Positions 25,610-34,876 are shown, counted from the stretch's first letter. The stretch: 64,000 nt of DNA from CAZEDM01 sp964511075 (GCA_964511075.1 CAZEDM010000003.1:1-64000), one strand, 5' to 3'. Numbers and translations: made by a program. The notes: generated by a model from the letters alone, not told the origin.

Positions 25610-26368
25610 ATGAATTGCCAAAGATTAAGTCAAGTAGCTTCAAATTATTTAGATGAAGTTAAGGATGTTTATAAGTTTTGTGGTATTGACGAACTGGATA
25701 AGGCAGATGTTGAAAATAAATTGTTGGAGATTGGGCCAGTGAAAAATAAATTCAATCAAAATGGCAGAGTGGATTTTACTATTGAGGAAATAGCTCAAGC
25801 TATTGAACAATTGAAGTTTGCAATTAGCAATTTAATTTTGTTTTTTAACACAAGATTGACAGATTTCGAATTTCAACAAACTGAATATGGACCTATAGGC
25901 CTTTTTGAGAGAAGTGGTTTAACTCGGAGAGATCAGGCATTTTTTTATTTTGTTGATGATGCGTTTGAGCGTTTATATGGTTTCTGGAACAGGATAGCTT
26001 ATTTTTTGAACATATTCTTTGAGTTAATACCTGAAACAGAAGAACGGAAAATTCTTTTCCCAATAATAATTGATAAATTATCTTCAATTGGAAAAGTCAA
26101 GGCTGATAGGAACTTCCGGAGTATAAAAGAGTTTAGAGAAAATGAGTACAGAAGGTTTAATGAATCAAGGGTTAAGATTGTTCACAAGGAGTATTCCTCG
26201 AGTACGTACTTCCAGATGGCATTAAAAAATGTTGCTAATATAGAAGAATTAAAGAACTTGCGAAACGAACGAAATAAATTGCCCGATTTTTTCTTAGAAA
26301 ATTTTGAACGAGCTATGAAGGGAATTGACGAAGTAGTGAGTTTGGTTAAGAATAATATATCAATTTGA
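25610..26368 (+). CDS. HEPN-like domain protein bracketed by REP pairs
   Basis: The 252-residue soluble protein is highly helical. Near residue 187 it has R-V-K-I-V-H, fitting the R-x4-H motif of HEPN ribonucleases, preceded by a long helix with conserved aromatic residues ('YGFWNRIAYFLNIFF'), much like the Cthe_2314-type HEPN group. HEPN proteins commonly serve in toxin or antiviral systems by cutting RNA. No MNT/nucleotidyltransferase antitoxin is adjacent. The gene is AT-rich and sits between two REP pairs that match those of the RAYT gene just upstream, as if carried as cargo. The family call and function are inferred from motif and pattern only. Confidence 0.65.
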   Translation: MNCQRLSQVASNYLDEVKDVYKFCGIDELDKADVENKLLEIGPVKNKFNQNGRVDFTIEEIAQAIEQLKFAISNLILFFNTRLTDFEFQQTEYGPIGLFERSGLTRRDQAFFYFVDDAFERLYGFWNRIAYFLNIFFELIPETEERKILFPIIIDKLSSIGKVKADRNFRSIKEFRENEYRRFNESRVKIVHKEYSSSTYFQMALKNVANIEELKNLRNERNKLPDFFLENFERAMKGIDEVVSLVKNNISI

Positions 26369-26379
26369 GTGAACAGGAC

Positions 26380-26455
26380 CTCACCAGGTCAGGGGACCTG
26401 GCGAGCACGGTCTAATTATTTTTCTCGTGCCCGTCGGGTCTCCTGACCCGACGGG
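26380..26455. repeat. REP pair (BIME) right of the HEPN-like gene
   Basis: Third copy of the same two-unit layout: CTCACCAGGTC..GACCTGGCGAG plus GCAC, then CGTGC with the inverted unit CCCGTCG..CGACGGG (one change in the loop, CTCC for CCCC). It ends 27 bases before purN. Confidence 0.9.
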
Positions 26456-26482
26456 AAGAATGACTAAGGAGAATTAAAGGAG

Positions 26483-27106
26483 ATGAAAAAGTTGAACTTA
26501 GCAGTCCTGTGTTCTGGCGGGGGGACGAATCTGCAGGCGATCATAGATGCCATAGAAAAGGGGGAACTGTCCGCGGAGATCAAAATAGTCATCAGCAACA
26601 ACAGCAAAGCCTTTGCCCTGGAAAGGGCAAGAAAGCATAGTATTCAGACTCTGCATCTAAGCCACAAGCAGTTTGCCACCCCAGAGGAGTTCGACCAGAA
26701 ATTACTCGAAGTTTTAAGGAATAACCAGACAGATATGATTATCTTAGCCGGCTATATGAAAATGCTTTCACCCACGATTATCCGGGCTTATAAGAACAAA
26801 ATCCTGAACATTCATCCGGCACTGCTACCGCATTTTGGCGGCCCGGGCATGTACGGGATTCACGTGCACGAGGCGGTCATAAAAGCCGGAGTCAAGATAA
26901 GCGGAGTTACGGTTCATATCGTGGATGAGGTCTATGACCATGGTGCAATCGTGATGCAAAAGCCGGTCGAGGTTAAAGATAACGATACACCGGAGACTTT
27001 AGCAGAAAGGGTCTTGAAAGTCGAACATCAAACCTATAAAGAGGCAATTCAGCTGTTTGCAGAGGGCAGAGTTGAAGTTATAGACAGCAAGGCTTATATA
27101 AAGTAA
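26483..27106 (+). CDS. purN: Phosphoribosylglycinamide formyltransferase
   Basis: PurN transfers a formyl group from 10-formyl-tetrahydrofolate to GAR in purine synthesis. The PRPP-sugar loop 'CSGGGTNLQAI' is at residues 10-20, the catalytic Asn/His segment is 'LNIHPALLPHFGGPGMYG', with His in 'VTVHIVDEVYDHG', and Asp in that loop. The 207-residue length is standard. GGAG lies ahead of the ATG. purC and purH follow in the same direction with short gaps, so this is a partial purine operon. Confidence 0.96.
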   Translation: MKKLNLAVLCSGGGTNLQAIIDAIEKGELSAEIKIVISNNSKAFALERARKHSIQTLHLSHKQFATPEEFDQKLLEVLRNNQTDMIILAGYMKMLSPTIIRAYKNKILNIHPALLPHFGGPGMYGIHVHEAVIKAGVKISGVTVHIVDEVYDHGAIVMQKPVEVKDNDTPETLAERVLKVEHQTYKEAIQLFAEGRVEVIDSKAYIK

Positions 27107-27155
27107 TAAAATAAGTTAAGTCGATTTACTTAAACTTTAACTATAGGGTGCAAGG

Positions 27156-28058
27156 ATGGAGAAAGCTTTAATTAAAACTGATATAAAAGAGTTTCCCCTT
27201 TATGCCAAGGGCAAGGTCAGGGATATATATGATCTCAAGGACAAATTATTAATCATCGCCACAGACCGAATCTCTGCCTTTGACGTGGTTCTTCCTAACG
27301 GGATTCCAGGAAAAGGGAAGATTCTGAACAGGATGTCGCTTTTCTGGTTCGAGCTGGTCAAGGAGATAGTGGATAACCATCTCATCGCCTCTGAAGTAAA
27401 GGATTATCCGAAAGAATTGCATAAGTATAGGGATATACTGGAAGACCGGTCGATGCTGGTAAAAAAAGCCAGGAGGATCGATGTCGAGTGCGTGGTCAGG
27501 GGTTATATCTCCGGCTCTTTGTGGAAGGAATATAAGGAGAAAAAAGATTCGGCTGTGAACGGAAAAGTAGAGTTACTGGGGTTTAATTTTCCGGATAAGC
27601 TTGAGGAATCGGATAAACTACCCTTTCCCATCTTTACCCCGGCTACCAAAGCCGAGAGCGGGCATGATGAGAATATCAGCTTCGAGGAGATGAAGGAAAA
27701 ACTTGGAGCAAGCCTATCGGAATATCTCAAGGAGAAAAGCCTGGAGATATATCAGAAATGCTCGGACTACGCCGAGAAAAAGGGGATAATAATCGCAGAT
27801 ACCAAATTCGAGTTCGGTCTTTACGGGGAGAAAATAATTCTCATAGACGAGATTCTGTCACCGGATTCTTCACGCTTCTGGCCCAAGCTGACCTATTCAC
27901 CGGGCAGGTCTCAGGAGAGTTTCGACAAACAGTTCGTGCGGGATTACCTTCTGGAGATAAGCTGGGACAAAAAACCGCCTGCACCGGAACTGCCCGAAGA
28001 GATCATCCTTAAAACAAAAGAAAAATACCAAGAGGCACTGAAAAGGTTAATCAACTAA
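27156..28058 (+). CDS. purC: SAICAR synthetase (phosphoribosylaminoimidazole-succinocarboxamide synthase)
   Basis: PurC joins CAIR and aspartate using ATP. The enzyme is the long form (300 residues), with 'KGKVRDIYDL' for ATP binding near residue 18, 'TDRISAFDVVLPNGIPGKG', 'ECVVRGYISGS', 'ATKAESGHDENIS' and 'DTKFEFG......LIDEILSPDSSRFW'. It lies between purN and purH, 49 and 22 bases away, consistent with co-transcription. Confidence 0.96.
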   Translation: MEKALIKTDIKEFPLYAKGKVRDIYDLKDKLLIIATDRISAFDVVLPNGIPGKGKILNRMSLFWFELVKEIVDNHLIASEVKDYPKELHKYRDILEDRSMLVKKARRIDVECVVRGYISGSLWKEYKEKKDSAVNGKVELLGFNFPDKLEESDKLPFPIFTPATKAESGHDENISFEEMKEKLGASLSEYLKEKSLEIYQKCSDYAEKKGIIIADTKFEFGLYGEKIILIDEILSPDSSRFWPKLTYSPGRSQESFDKQFVRDYLLEISWDKKPPAPELPEEIILKTKEKYQEALKRLIN

Positions 28059-28080
28059 AACAACATAAAAGAGGTAGAGA

Positions 28081-29652
28081 ATGTCAGAGGAGAAAAGCGG
28101 AATCAAAATCAAAAGGGCTTTAATCAGCGTATCGGATAAGAGCGGACTGGTCGAGTTTGCCCGAAAGCTTGCGGGCTTTGGAGTGGAGATCATCTCCACC
28201 GGCGGGACCTTAAACGAGCTTAAGAAGAACGGAATAAAAGCAGTTTCGATTTCCTCCTTCACTGATTTTCCCGAGATTTTGGGAGGCAGGGTAAAAACTT
28301 TGCATCCCAGGGTATTCGGAGGAATCTTAGCCTTAAGAGAGGATGCGGAGCATAAAGACGAGATGAAGGAACAGAAATTGAAACTGATTGATCTGGTAGT
28401 GGTAAACCTGTATCCCTTCGAGGAGACGATATCCAAGCCGGAGGTGACTGAGCCTGAGGCTGTGGAGAATATCGATATCGGCGGGGTCAGCCTGATCAGG
28501 GCAGCAGCCAAGAACTACAATTACGTAGCCGTAATTACCACACCTGGAGAGTACGAGAAGATAATAAATGAACTGGACCAGAACAAAGGCAGCCTGAGCC
28601 TTTCCACCAGGCACGATTTAGCCCGGAAAGCTTTCAGGCATACTGCCCATTACGATTCAGCCATCTCCGGTTATTTCGAAAGAAAAGAAGCAGAAGAGTT
28701 CCCCTCCAGCCTGAATCCTTATTATGAGAAAGTCCAGGACCTGAGATACGGGGAGAATCCTCATCAGAAAGCAGCGCTTTACAGGGTGCCGGGTTTCAGG
28801 GGCGCGAGCATCGCCACCTCGCAGATTTTATCCGGCAAGGAGCTTTCCTATAACAACATCGTGGACCTGGACTCAGCTATGGGTATGGTGGAGGATTTCG
28901 ATAAACCGTTCGTCTGCATTCTCAAACACAGCAACCCCTGCGGGGCAGCCTGCGCGGAGACTTTAGTCCAGGCTTACGAGAATGCGTTTGCCTCGGACCC
29001 GGTTTCAGCTTACGGAGGGATAATCGGGCTAAACAGAATCGTGGATATGGAGACTGCCCAGAAAATCGACCAGACGTTTTTCGTGGAATGTGTTCTTGCC
29101 CCGGGATACGAGCCTGAAGCATTGGAGCTTTTGGTCAAGAAGAAAAACCGGAGGTTCTTAGCCTGTCCGGAGCTGTTAAAGAATAAATTGAGCGGACAGA
29201 AAATATACAAGATGATAAAAGGCGGGATATTGCTTCAGGATGCGGATGAATACCAGCTCAAGGAAAGCGAGTTGAGAGTCGTTAGCCAGACCCAGCCGAC
29301 ATCCGAGCAGATGAAATCCTTACTTTTTGCCTGGAAGATGGTGAAGCATATCAAATCGAATGCCATCCTCTTGGTTCAGGGGGAGAAAACCGTGGGCGTG
29401 GGTGCCGGACAGATGAGCCGGGTCGATTCGGTCATCATCTCGGTCAGAAAAGCAGGCGAGAGGGCTAAAGGCTCTGTTTTGGCTTCTGATGCTTTCTTTC
29501 CCATGCGGGATGGAGTGGACGAAGCAGCCAAGGCAGGGATCAAGGCTATTATCCAGCCCGGAGGCTCGAAGGGTGACCCGGAGGTGATAAAAGCGGCAGA
29601 CGAACACGGTATAGCAATGGTCTTTACGGGAATAAGACATTTCAGGCACTAA
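28081..29652 (+). CDS. purH: Bifunctional AICAR formyltransferase/IMP cyclohydrolase
   Basis: PurH performs the last two steps to IMP. The N-terminal IMP cyclohydrolase part has 'ALISVSDKSGLVEFA', 'STGGT', 'GGRVKTLHPRVFGGIL' and 'VVNLYPFEET'. The C-terminal formyltransferase part has 'LRYGENPHQKAALY', 'KHSNPCGAA', 'SDPVSAYGGIIG' and 'SDAFFPMRDGVDEAAKAG...IQPGGS'. It is 523 residues, the usual length. An AGAGGTAGAG site precedes the ATG. Confidence 0.97.
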   Translation: MSEEKSGIKIKRALISVSDKSGLVEFARKLAGFGVEIISTGGTLNELKKNGIKAVSISSFTDFPEILGGRVKTLHPRVFGGILALREDAEHKDEMKEQKLKLIDLVVVNLYPFEETISKPEVTEPEAVENIDIGGVSLIRAAAKNYNYVAVITTPGEYEKIINELDQNKGSLSLSTRHDLARKAFRHTAHYDSAISGYFERKEAEEFPSSLNPYYEKVQDLRYGENPHQKAALYRVPGFRGASIATSQILSGKELSYNNIVDLDSAMGMVEDFDKPFVCILKHSNPCGAACAETLVQAYENAFASDPVSAYGGIIGLNRIVDMETAQKIDQTFFVECVLAPGYEPEALELLVKKKNRRFLACPELLKNKLSGQKIYKMIKGGILLQDADEYQLKESELRVVSQTQPTSEQMKSLLFAWKMVKHIKSNAILLVQGEKTVGVGAGQMSRVDSVIISVRKAGERAKGSVLASDAFFPMRDGVDEAAKAGIKAIIQPGGSKGDPEVIKAADEHGIAMVFTGIRHFRH

Positions 29653-29693
29653 AAAAAGTTCAAAAGCTCAAAGGTTAGAGAAGCAGATTTTCC

Positions 29694-29786
29694 CCCGTCA
29701 GGTCAGGGGACCTAACGGGCACTGAAATCCGCCAAAGGCGGACAAGGATTCAAGGGTCAAAGGGTTTAAGGGTAAAAGGGTTAGAA
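29694..29786. repeat. REP hairpin plus period-7 tract after purH
   Basis: A REP unit (29694-29722) with core GGTCAGGGGACC and GCAC foot is followed by GTCCGCC-type sequence and by a purine-rich heptad tract (CAAGGGT, CAAAGGG, TTAAGGG type) at 29746-29786. No gene is visible in the 220 bases between purH and the DUF494 gene. Confidence 0.7.
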
Positions 29787-29876
29787 AAATAAAATAGATT
29801 TCTTTCATACCTCTCTTAATAAATCCTTGATTTCAGGTTTTGATTTTGATAAATTAATTTAAGAGGTGATAATAAA

Positions 29877-30338
29877 TTGGAAAATCTGGATAACAAAGCC
29901 ATAGACATAGTAATCTATTTAGCCCAGTATGTTAAGAGCAACCAGGGAAGGGTGGGGAATCTGATTGCGGTTTTCAAGGATTTAAGGGAGCTGGGATATT
30001 CCGAGGAGGAGATTAAAAAAGCCTACCTCTGGTTTTTAAACAAGCTCCAGAGATTCTCCAAACCCAAGAAGGAAAAAGGCAACCTCTATGGCTGGCTCAA
30101 GGGGTTCAAGCATGAATATTTTACCCCGGAAAGCTACGGGTTTTTATATCAGATAGAGGAGTTGGGTCTTTTGGACCGTGGTGAAATTGAGATTTTGATC
30201 CAGAGGTCTTTAGCCCTGGGAAAAGAGAAAATAGAGCTGCAAACCTTAAAAAGCTTAGCCCACCAGCTTTTTTTCTCGGGCGATAGTCTGAAAAAGATTG
30301 CAACCGAGATCTTCTGGATGGAGCAGGAGAATATTTAA
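29877..30338 (+). CDS. DUF494 (Smg-like) protein
   Basis: The 153-residue protein matches DUF494, whose E. coli member is Smg: an N-terminal 'IVIYLAQYV' helix, 'DLRELGYSEEEIKKAYLWFLNKL' and the C-terminal 'LDRGEIEILIQRSLAL....IELQTLKSLAHQLFFS'. The biochemical role is not established. In other bacteria the gene sits near topoisomerase or dprA genes. Translation begins at TTG after AAGAGGTGATAA. Confidence 0.8.
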   Translation: MENLDNKAIDIVIYLAQYVKSNQGRVGNLIAVFKDLRELGYSEEEIKKAYLWFLNKLQRFSKPKKEKGNLYGWLKGFKHEYFTPESYGFLYQIEELGLLDRGEIEILIQRSLALGKEKIELQTLKSLAHQLFFSGDSLKKIATEIFWMEQENI

Positions 30339-30376
30339 AAAACTTATTCCCGTCTCCGGCGGGATAAAGGTCAAAA

Positions 30377-31570
30377 GTGCTAAAGGGAAAAAAGATAATA
30401 CTGGGGATATCCGGGGGGATTTCGGCTTACAAGTCGGCTGAGGTTTGCAGAAAACTGAAAAAGTCAGGGGCAGAGGTGCGCGTGATTATGACCGAGGCGG
30501 GGATGAAATTCATAACGCCCTTGACTATGGAGACTCTCTCCGAGAACGAGGTTATCACCGAGATGTTCCCCCAGCATAGAGTGGTGGGTGTAAGGCATAT
30601 AAGCTTAGCCCAGTGGGCAGATTTAATCCTGATTGCCCCGGCTACTTATGACCTCCTAGGAAGAATAGCCTCAGGAATTGCTGATGATATACTGACCACA
30701 GTTATAAGCTCCACCAAAACCCAGGTTGTTTTTGCCCCGGCAATGAACGTGAATATGTACGAGAATCCCATCTGCCAGCAGAATATCGAAAGACTCAGGC
30801 AACTGGGGTATAGGTTTGTCGAGCCCGGAGTGGGCGATTTAGCCTGCGGCGATGTGGGGAAAGGCAGAATGGCAGAACCAGAAGAAATTGTGGATGAGGT
30901 CACAAGACTACTGGGCGTAAAAAAGGAGTTGGCTGGTAAAACAATTCTGGTAACTGCCTCCAGGACAGAAGAGCCTCTGGATGCGGTCAGGGTTTTGACC
31001 AACCCTTCATCCGGCAGAATGGGATATGCCATTGCTGAGGAGGCTTTCAGAAGAGGGGCAAAAGTTACTTTAATCAGCGGTCCTTCCGGTTTGCCCCTTT
31101 CCTCCGGGATAAAGCTGATAAAGGTCAGAACCGCTCAGGAAATGTATAGAACAGTGAAAAAACATTCTGGCAAATCGGATGCCCTGATTATGGCATCCGC
31201 AGTTTCGGATTTCGCACCTCAGAAAGTTTCCTCAAGCAAGATAAAAAAAGATGAGGCGGAATTAAATTTGAAACTCAGACCAACGCCTGACATCTTAAAA
31301 GAGATCGGAAGAAAGAAGGGTAAGAAAATCCTGGTTGGTTTTGCCATAGAGACAGAGAATGAGATTAAGAATGCAAAATTAAAACTGAAAGAGAAAAATC
31401 TGGATTTCATCGTGGTTAACAATCCAAACCTGCAAGGAGCAGGATTCGGGGTGGATACCAATATCGCAACCATAATAGATAAAAAAGGAAGGATAGAAAA
31501 ACTACCCCTGATGTCCAAGAAGGAGCTGGCTATAAAGATAATAGACAGGATAGTAGATGTTAGGAGGTAG
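30377..31570 (+). CDS. coaBC: Bifunctional phosphopantothenoylcysteine decarboxylase/synthetase
   Basis: CoaBC carries out two steps of coenzyme A synthesis. The N-terminal flavin-dependent decarboxylase (CoaC) shows 'GISGGISAYKSAEVCR', the active-site His in 'VRHISLAQWADL', 'PAMNVNMYENP' and 'LACGDVGKGRMAEPEEI'. The C-terminal CTP-using synthetase (CoaB) shows 'SRTEEPLDAVRVLTNPSSGRMGYAIAEEA', 'ASAVSDFAP' and the Lys region 'KIKK'. 397 residues, normal. A GTG is the start. The gene's stop lies at the edge of a heptad-repeat hairpin. Confidence 0.96.
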   Translation: MLKGKKIILGISGGISAYKSAEVCRKLKKSGAEVRVIMTEAGMKFITPLTMETLSENEVITEMFPQHRVVGVRHISLAQWADLILIAPATYDLLGRIASGIADDILTTVISSTKTQVVFAPAMNVNMYENPICQQNIERLRQLGYRFVEPGVGDLACGDVGKGRMAEPEEIVDEVTRLLGVKKELAGKTILVTASRTEEPLDAVRVLTNPSSGRMGYAIAEEAFRRGAKVTLISGPSGLPLSSGIKLIKVRTAQEMYRTVKKHSGKSDALIMASAVSDFAPQKVSSSKIKKDEAELNLKLRPTPDILKEIGRKKGKKILVGFAIETENEIKNAKLKLKEKNLDFIVVNNPNLQGAGFGVDTNIATIIDKKGRIEKLPLMSKKELAIKIIDRIVDVRR

Positions 31571-31620
31571 GTCGTAGGTCCCTATCACCCACCACCTAAA
31601 ACCTACAACCTACCACCTAA
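31564..31620. repeat. Inverted period-7 repeat hairpin
   Basis: The left arm is made of AGGTAGG/TCGTAGG words and the right arm of their complements (CCACCTA, CCTACAA, CCTACCA). It can fold as a long imperfect stem in the RNA just past coaBC. Confidence 0.8.
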
Positions 31621-31670
31621 TTTGGCTGCCCGGTTTACCGGGTTTGATAATTCAAAAGAACATTTTTCAA

Positions 31671-32375
31671 ATGGAAGATAAATATATCAGGATGATGGAG
31701 GCTTTTGCCCTAACCAAAAAATACTTAAAACAGCAGATTGATTTGGGGCTGGAGGAGATTCAGCTGTCCCCGGATTTGAAATTCGAATTCAGCAGCAAAG
31801 TTTCGTCCAGAAACTCCCTGGAAGAGTTTTATCGTGAGATAAAAGATTGTGAAAAATGCCTCCTGCATAAGTCGAGGACCAATTTCGTATTCGGTACGGG
31901 CAACAGCAGGGCAGAGGTGATGTTCGTGGGTGAGGCACCGGGCAGGGACGAGGATTTACAGGGCGAGCCTTTCGTGGGGAGAGCGGGTCAGCTTTTAAAT
32001 AAGATATTGGCAGCCATAAATTTCAAAAGGGAAGAGGTATATATAGGGAACATCCTGAAATGCCGGCCTCCTGAAAACAGGGATCCTTTGCCGGACGAGA
32101 TAGAACAATGCGAGCCGTATCTCATCCAGCAGATAAAACTGATTCAGCCAAAACTCATCTGCGCCTTGGGCAGGATCTCCGCCCAGGCTCTTTTGAAAAC
32201 CAGGCAGCCCCTGAACCGGCTGAGAGGAAGGTTTCACGATTACCAGGGAATAAAACTACTGGTGACTTATCATCCGGCAGCTCTTCTGAGGTATCCTCAG
32301 TTCAAGAAGGATACCTGGGAGGATATGAAGCTTCTGAGAAGCGAATATGATAAGATGAAAACAGGTAGCAAGTAG
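31671..32375 (+). CDS. Uracil-DNA glycosylase, type 4/5 (Fe-S)
   Basis: The enzyme removes uracil from DNA. It has 234 residues from the chosen ATG. The catalytic segment is 'VFVGEAPGRDEDLQGEPFVGRAGQLLNKIL', and four Cys for the 4Fe-4S cluster lie in CEKC (before the motif), 'LKCRPPENRDP' and 'EQCEPYL'. The C-terminal 'TYHPAALLR' is the usual His loop. A TTG at 31644 opens the frame earlier, but it lies in repeat sequence. The final residues (GSK) and stop are written by heptad words. Confidence 0.92.
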   Translation: MEDKYIRMMEAFALTKKYLKQQIDLGLEEIQLSPDLKFEFSSKVSSRNSLEEFYREIKDCEKCLLHKSRTNFVFGTGNSRAEVMFVGEAPGRDEDLQGEPFVGRAGQLLNKILAAINFKREEVYIGNILKCRPPENRDPLPDEIEQCEPYLIQQIKLIQPKLICALGRISAQALLKTRQPLNRLRGRFHDYQGIKLLVTYHPAALLRYPQFKKDTWEDMKLLRSEYDKMKTGSK

Positions 32376-32403
32376 CTTGTAGCAGGGAAAAGATAAAAAA
32401 AAT

Positions 32404-33777
32404 ATGAACGAGAAAATGATCGGAGCGGAAAGGGTTCCGCCGCAGGCAACGGAAGTGGAGCAGGCGGTATTGGGGGCGATGCTTCTGGACAGAGAGGCTA
32501 TCGGCATAGCCATCGAGGTTATCGACGAGACCTGCTTTTATAAACCCGCGTATGCCAAGATATTCTCCGCTATGGTCTCCCTGTATGACAAAAACCAGCC
32601 GGTCGACCTGATAACCCTGGGAGAGGAGCTTTCCAGAAGAAATCAGCTGGAAGAGGTGGGAGGCAGAGCGGAGCTTCTGGATTTGACTGACAGCATAGCC
32701 ACCTCAGCCAATATAGAATACCATTCGAGAATAGTCCTGGAGAAGGCTACTTTAAGAAAACTCATTCAGGCAACCACGGAGATAATCACCCGGTGTTATG
32801 ATTCATCCGAGGAAGCGGATTATCTTTTGGACAGCGCTGAGCAGAAGATCTTCGACATCTCGGAGAAAAGGATCAAGCCGGGTTTTTTGAGATTAGGAGA
32901 TATCCTGCCTGGTACTTTTGAATCGATAGATAAGATCAGGGAAGGGCATATCACGGGCCTGGCTACCGGGTTTAAGGACCTGGACAGCTTAACTGCCGGC
33001 TTGCAGCCAGCGGATCTGGTGGTAGTGGCTGGCAGGCCCTCTATGGGGAAGACCTCCTTCAGCCTGTCCATAGCAGAGTATCTGGCCATCGAGGAGAAAA
33101 TACCGGTGGCTGTTTTCAGCCTGGAGATGGCGAAAAACCAGTTAGCCAATCGAATGCTTTGCAGTCGTGCCCGCATCTCGTCACACCGTATGAGAACCGG
33201 CAGGCTCTCCGACCACGAGTGGGCAAACCTCTCCATCGCGGCTGGTCCTTTGTCCGAAGCCAGAATTTTTCTGGACGATACCCCCGGCATAGGAGTCTTA
33301 GAGATGAGAGCCAAAGCCCGCAGGCTAAAAGCCAAAGAGAACGTGGGGCTTCTGATACTGGACTATCTCCAGCTGATGCAGGGTCCCAGGGGTGCGGAAA
33401 ACCGCCAGCAGGAGATCTCCATGATATCCCGGGCATTGAAAGGGCTGGCCAAGGATTTGGAAGTGCCGATCTTAGCCCTGTCGCAGCTTTCCAGAGAGGT
33501 GGAGAGGAGAGGAGGGGAAAGAAGGCCTCATCTGGCAGATTTAAGGGAGTCTGGAGCGATCGAGCAGGATGCGGACGTGGTCATGTTCGTCTATCGTCCA
33601 GAGATGTACGGCTTGGATTCTATCGACATCTACGGGAAGAAAGAAAACAGCGACGGGATTGCGGAGATAATTGTGAGCAAACACCGGAACGGACCGACCG
33701 GCAGCGTGTTCCTGAGTTTCGTAAAGGATTATGCCAGATTCGAGAATTTGGAGCTTCACCACGAGACACCTTTTTAG
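32404..33777 (+). CDS. dnaB: Replicative DNA helicase DnaB
   Basis: DnaB unwinds DNA at the replication fork as a hexamer. The N-terminal domain begins 'PPQATEVEQAVLGAMLLDREAI', and the RecA-like domain carries Walker A 'GRPSMGKTSF' (about residue 210), 'LEMAKNQLANRML', Walker B 'LLILDYLQLM' and 'LRESGAIEQDADVVMFVYR'. 457 residues is normal. No intein is seen at the Walker A site, a common place for one. The next gene starts 39 bases on. Confidence 0.97.
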   Translation: MNEKMIGAERVPPQATEVEQAVLGAMLLDREAIGIAIEVIDETCFYKPAYAKIFSAMVSLYDKNQPVDLITLGEELSRRNQLEEVGGRAELLDLTDSIATSANIEYHSRIVLEKATLRKLIQATTEIITRCYDSSEEADYLLDSAEQKIFDISEKRIKPGFLRLGDILPGTFESIDKIREGHITGLATGFKDLDSLTAGLQPADLVVVAGRPSMGKTSFSLSIAEYLAIEEKIPVAVFSLEMAKNQLANRMLCSRARISSHRMRTGRLSDHEWANLSIAAGPLSEARIFLDDTPGIGVLEMRAKARRLKAKENVGLLILDYLQLMQGPRGAENRQQEISMISRALKGLAKDLEVPILALSQLSREVERRGGERRPHLADLRESGAIEQDADVVMFVYRPEMYGLDSIDIYGKKENSDGIAEIIVSKHRNGPTGSVFLSFVKDYARFENLELHHETPF

Positions 33778-33816
33778 AATGATTACATCCGGTATGAAAC
33801 CATAGGAGAGGCTGAA

Positions 33817-34602
33817 TTGTTCAGAAAGGAAAATCCAATCAGGGTGGTTGGTAGAAAGGCCACCCTGTTTTTTGAAAATGCCGGCGGGCTCTCGATTTTG
33901 ATCAAGAACATACTTTTGAGCCTGCCCAGCAGCATCAGAAAATTTCATCTGACCGTGGAGCAGATGCTTTATATGGGGGTTAATTCCCTGCCCCTGATTA
34001 TGATCACCTCCATCTTCACCGGAGGCGTAGCCAGCGTTCAGGCGGCTTACATGTTCTCGGACTACGTGCCGATGAGGTACCTGGGCACAGCAGTGGGCAA
34101 GTCAGTCATACTGGAATTAGGTCCGGTACTGACGGCTCTGGTAGTGGCAGGCAGGGTAGGAGCGGCAATTGCCGCAGAGCTGGGAACTATGAAGGTTACA
34201 GAGCAGATCGATGCCCTGGAGACCCTGGCTCTGGACCCGGTCAAATATCTGGTGACTCCCCGTTTCGTCTCGGGCCTGATCATGCTGCCGGTGCTGACCA
34301 TCTTCTCGGATTTCATTGCCATAATGGGCGGCCTTCTGGTCTCGACTTTGTTCTTGAATGTCTCCTCCTTTACCTTCCTGAACGGTCTCAAGCTTTTCTT
34401 CCGTATGAGCGATGTATGGGCAGGGCTTTTAAAGGCTTTCTTCTTCGGAGGGATAATCGCTCTGGTGGGCTGTTATATGGGATTCAGGACAGAAGGCGGT
34501 GCCGAAGGTGTGGGGAGGTCGACCACCCGTGCAGTGGTTTTAGCAAGTGTGATGATCTTGATTACGGATTATATATTAGCATCGTTCCTTTTTGGAAGCT
34601 AA
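33817..34602 (+). CDS. mlaE: MlaE-type ABC transporter permease
   Basis: MlaE is the inner-membrane permease of the Mla/Mce lipid transport systems, which move phospholipids between membranes. The 261-residue protein has about five hydrophobic segments, with the signature 'VGAAIAAELGTMKVTEQIDALETLALDPVKYLV.PR' in the cytoplasmic loop. It starts with TTG after an AGGAGAGG site. The ATPase gene mlaF follows, but 274 bases of repeat-rich spacer lie between. No MlaD/Mce gene is in the window. Confidence 0.93.
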   Translation: MFRKENPIRVVGRKATLFFENAGGLSILIKNILLSLPSSIRKFHLTVEQMLYMGVNSLPLIMITSIFTGGVASVQAAYMFSDYVPMRYLGTAVGKSVILELGPVLTALVVAGRVGAAIAAELGTMKVTEQIDALETLALDPVKYLVTPRFVSGLIMLPVLTIFSDFIAIMGGLLVSTLFLNVSSFTFLNGLKLFFRMSDVWAGLLKAFFFGGIIALVGCYMGFRTEGGAEGVGRSTTRAVVLASVMILITDYILASFLFGS

Positions 34603-34604
34603 AA

Positions 34605-34874
34605 AAGCAATTAGCAAGTAGCAGGGAGCAAGGAGCTAAAAAAAGAAGACAGATGTGGTCGTCGGGTCCCCTGACCCGACGGGGACCTTCCCCCAATTCT
34701 TTGTTAAAAAGGAGAGGGGATAAAAGTAGGGGAGACCCTTGTGGTCTCCCGAAAAACGGGAGGGGACAAGCCCCTCCCCTACGAAAATTTTTTGGAGGCA
34801 TTTAGTAGGAAACAAATAACTAAAAGCTAAGAACAAAAAGGCTACTAGCTACATGCTAATAGCTCCCAGCTAAA
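34605..34874. repeat. Repeat-filled spacer between mlaE and mlaF
   Basis: The spacer starts with heptad words TTAGCAA, GTAGCAG, GGAGCAA (34605-34638) and ends with their complements (CTACTAG, CTACATG, CTAATAG, CTCCCAG; 34821-34874), so the whole stretch could fold back on itself. Between them lie a REP unit (34660-34681, core GGTCCCCTGACC) and hairpins GGAGACC..GGTCTCC and GGGAGGGG..CCCCTCCC. No gene is seen. Confidence 0.75.
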
Positions 34875-34876
34875 AA

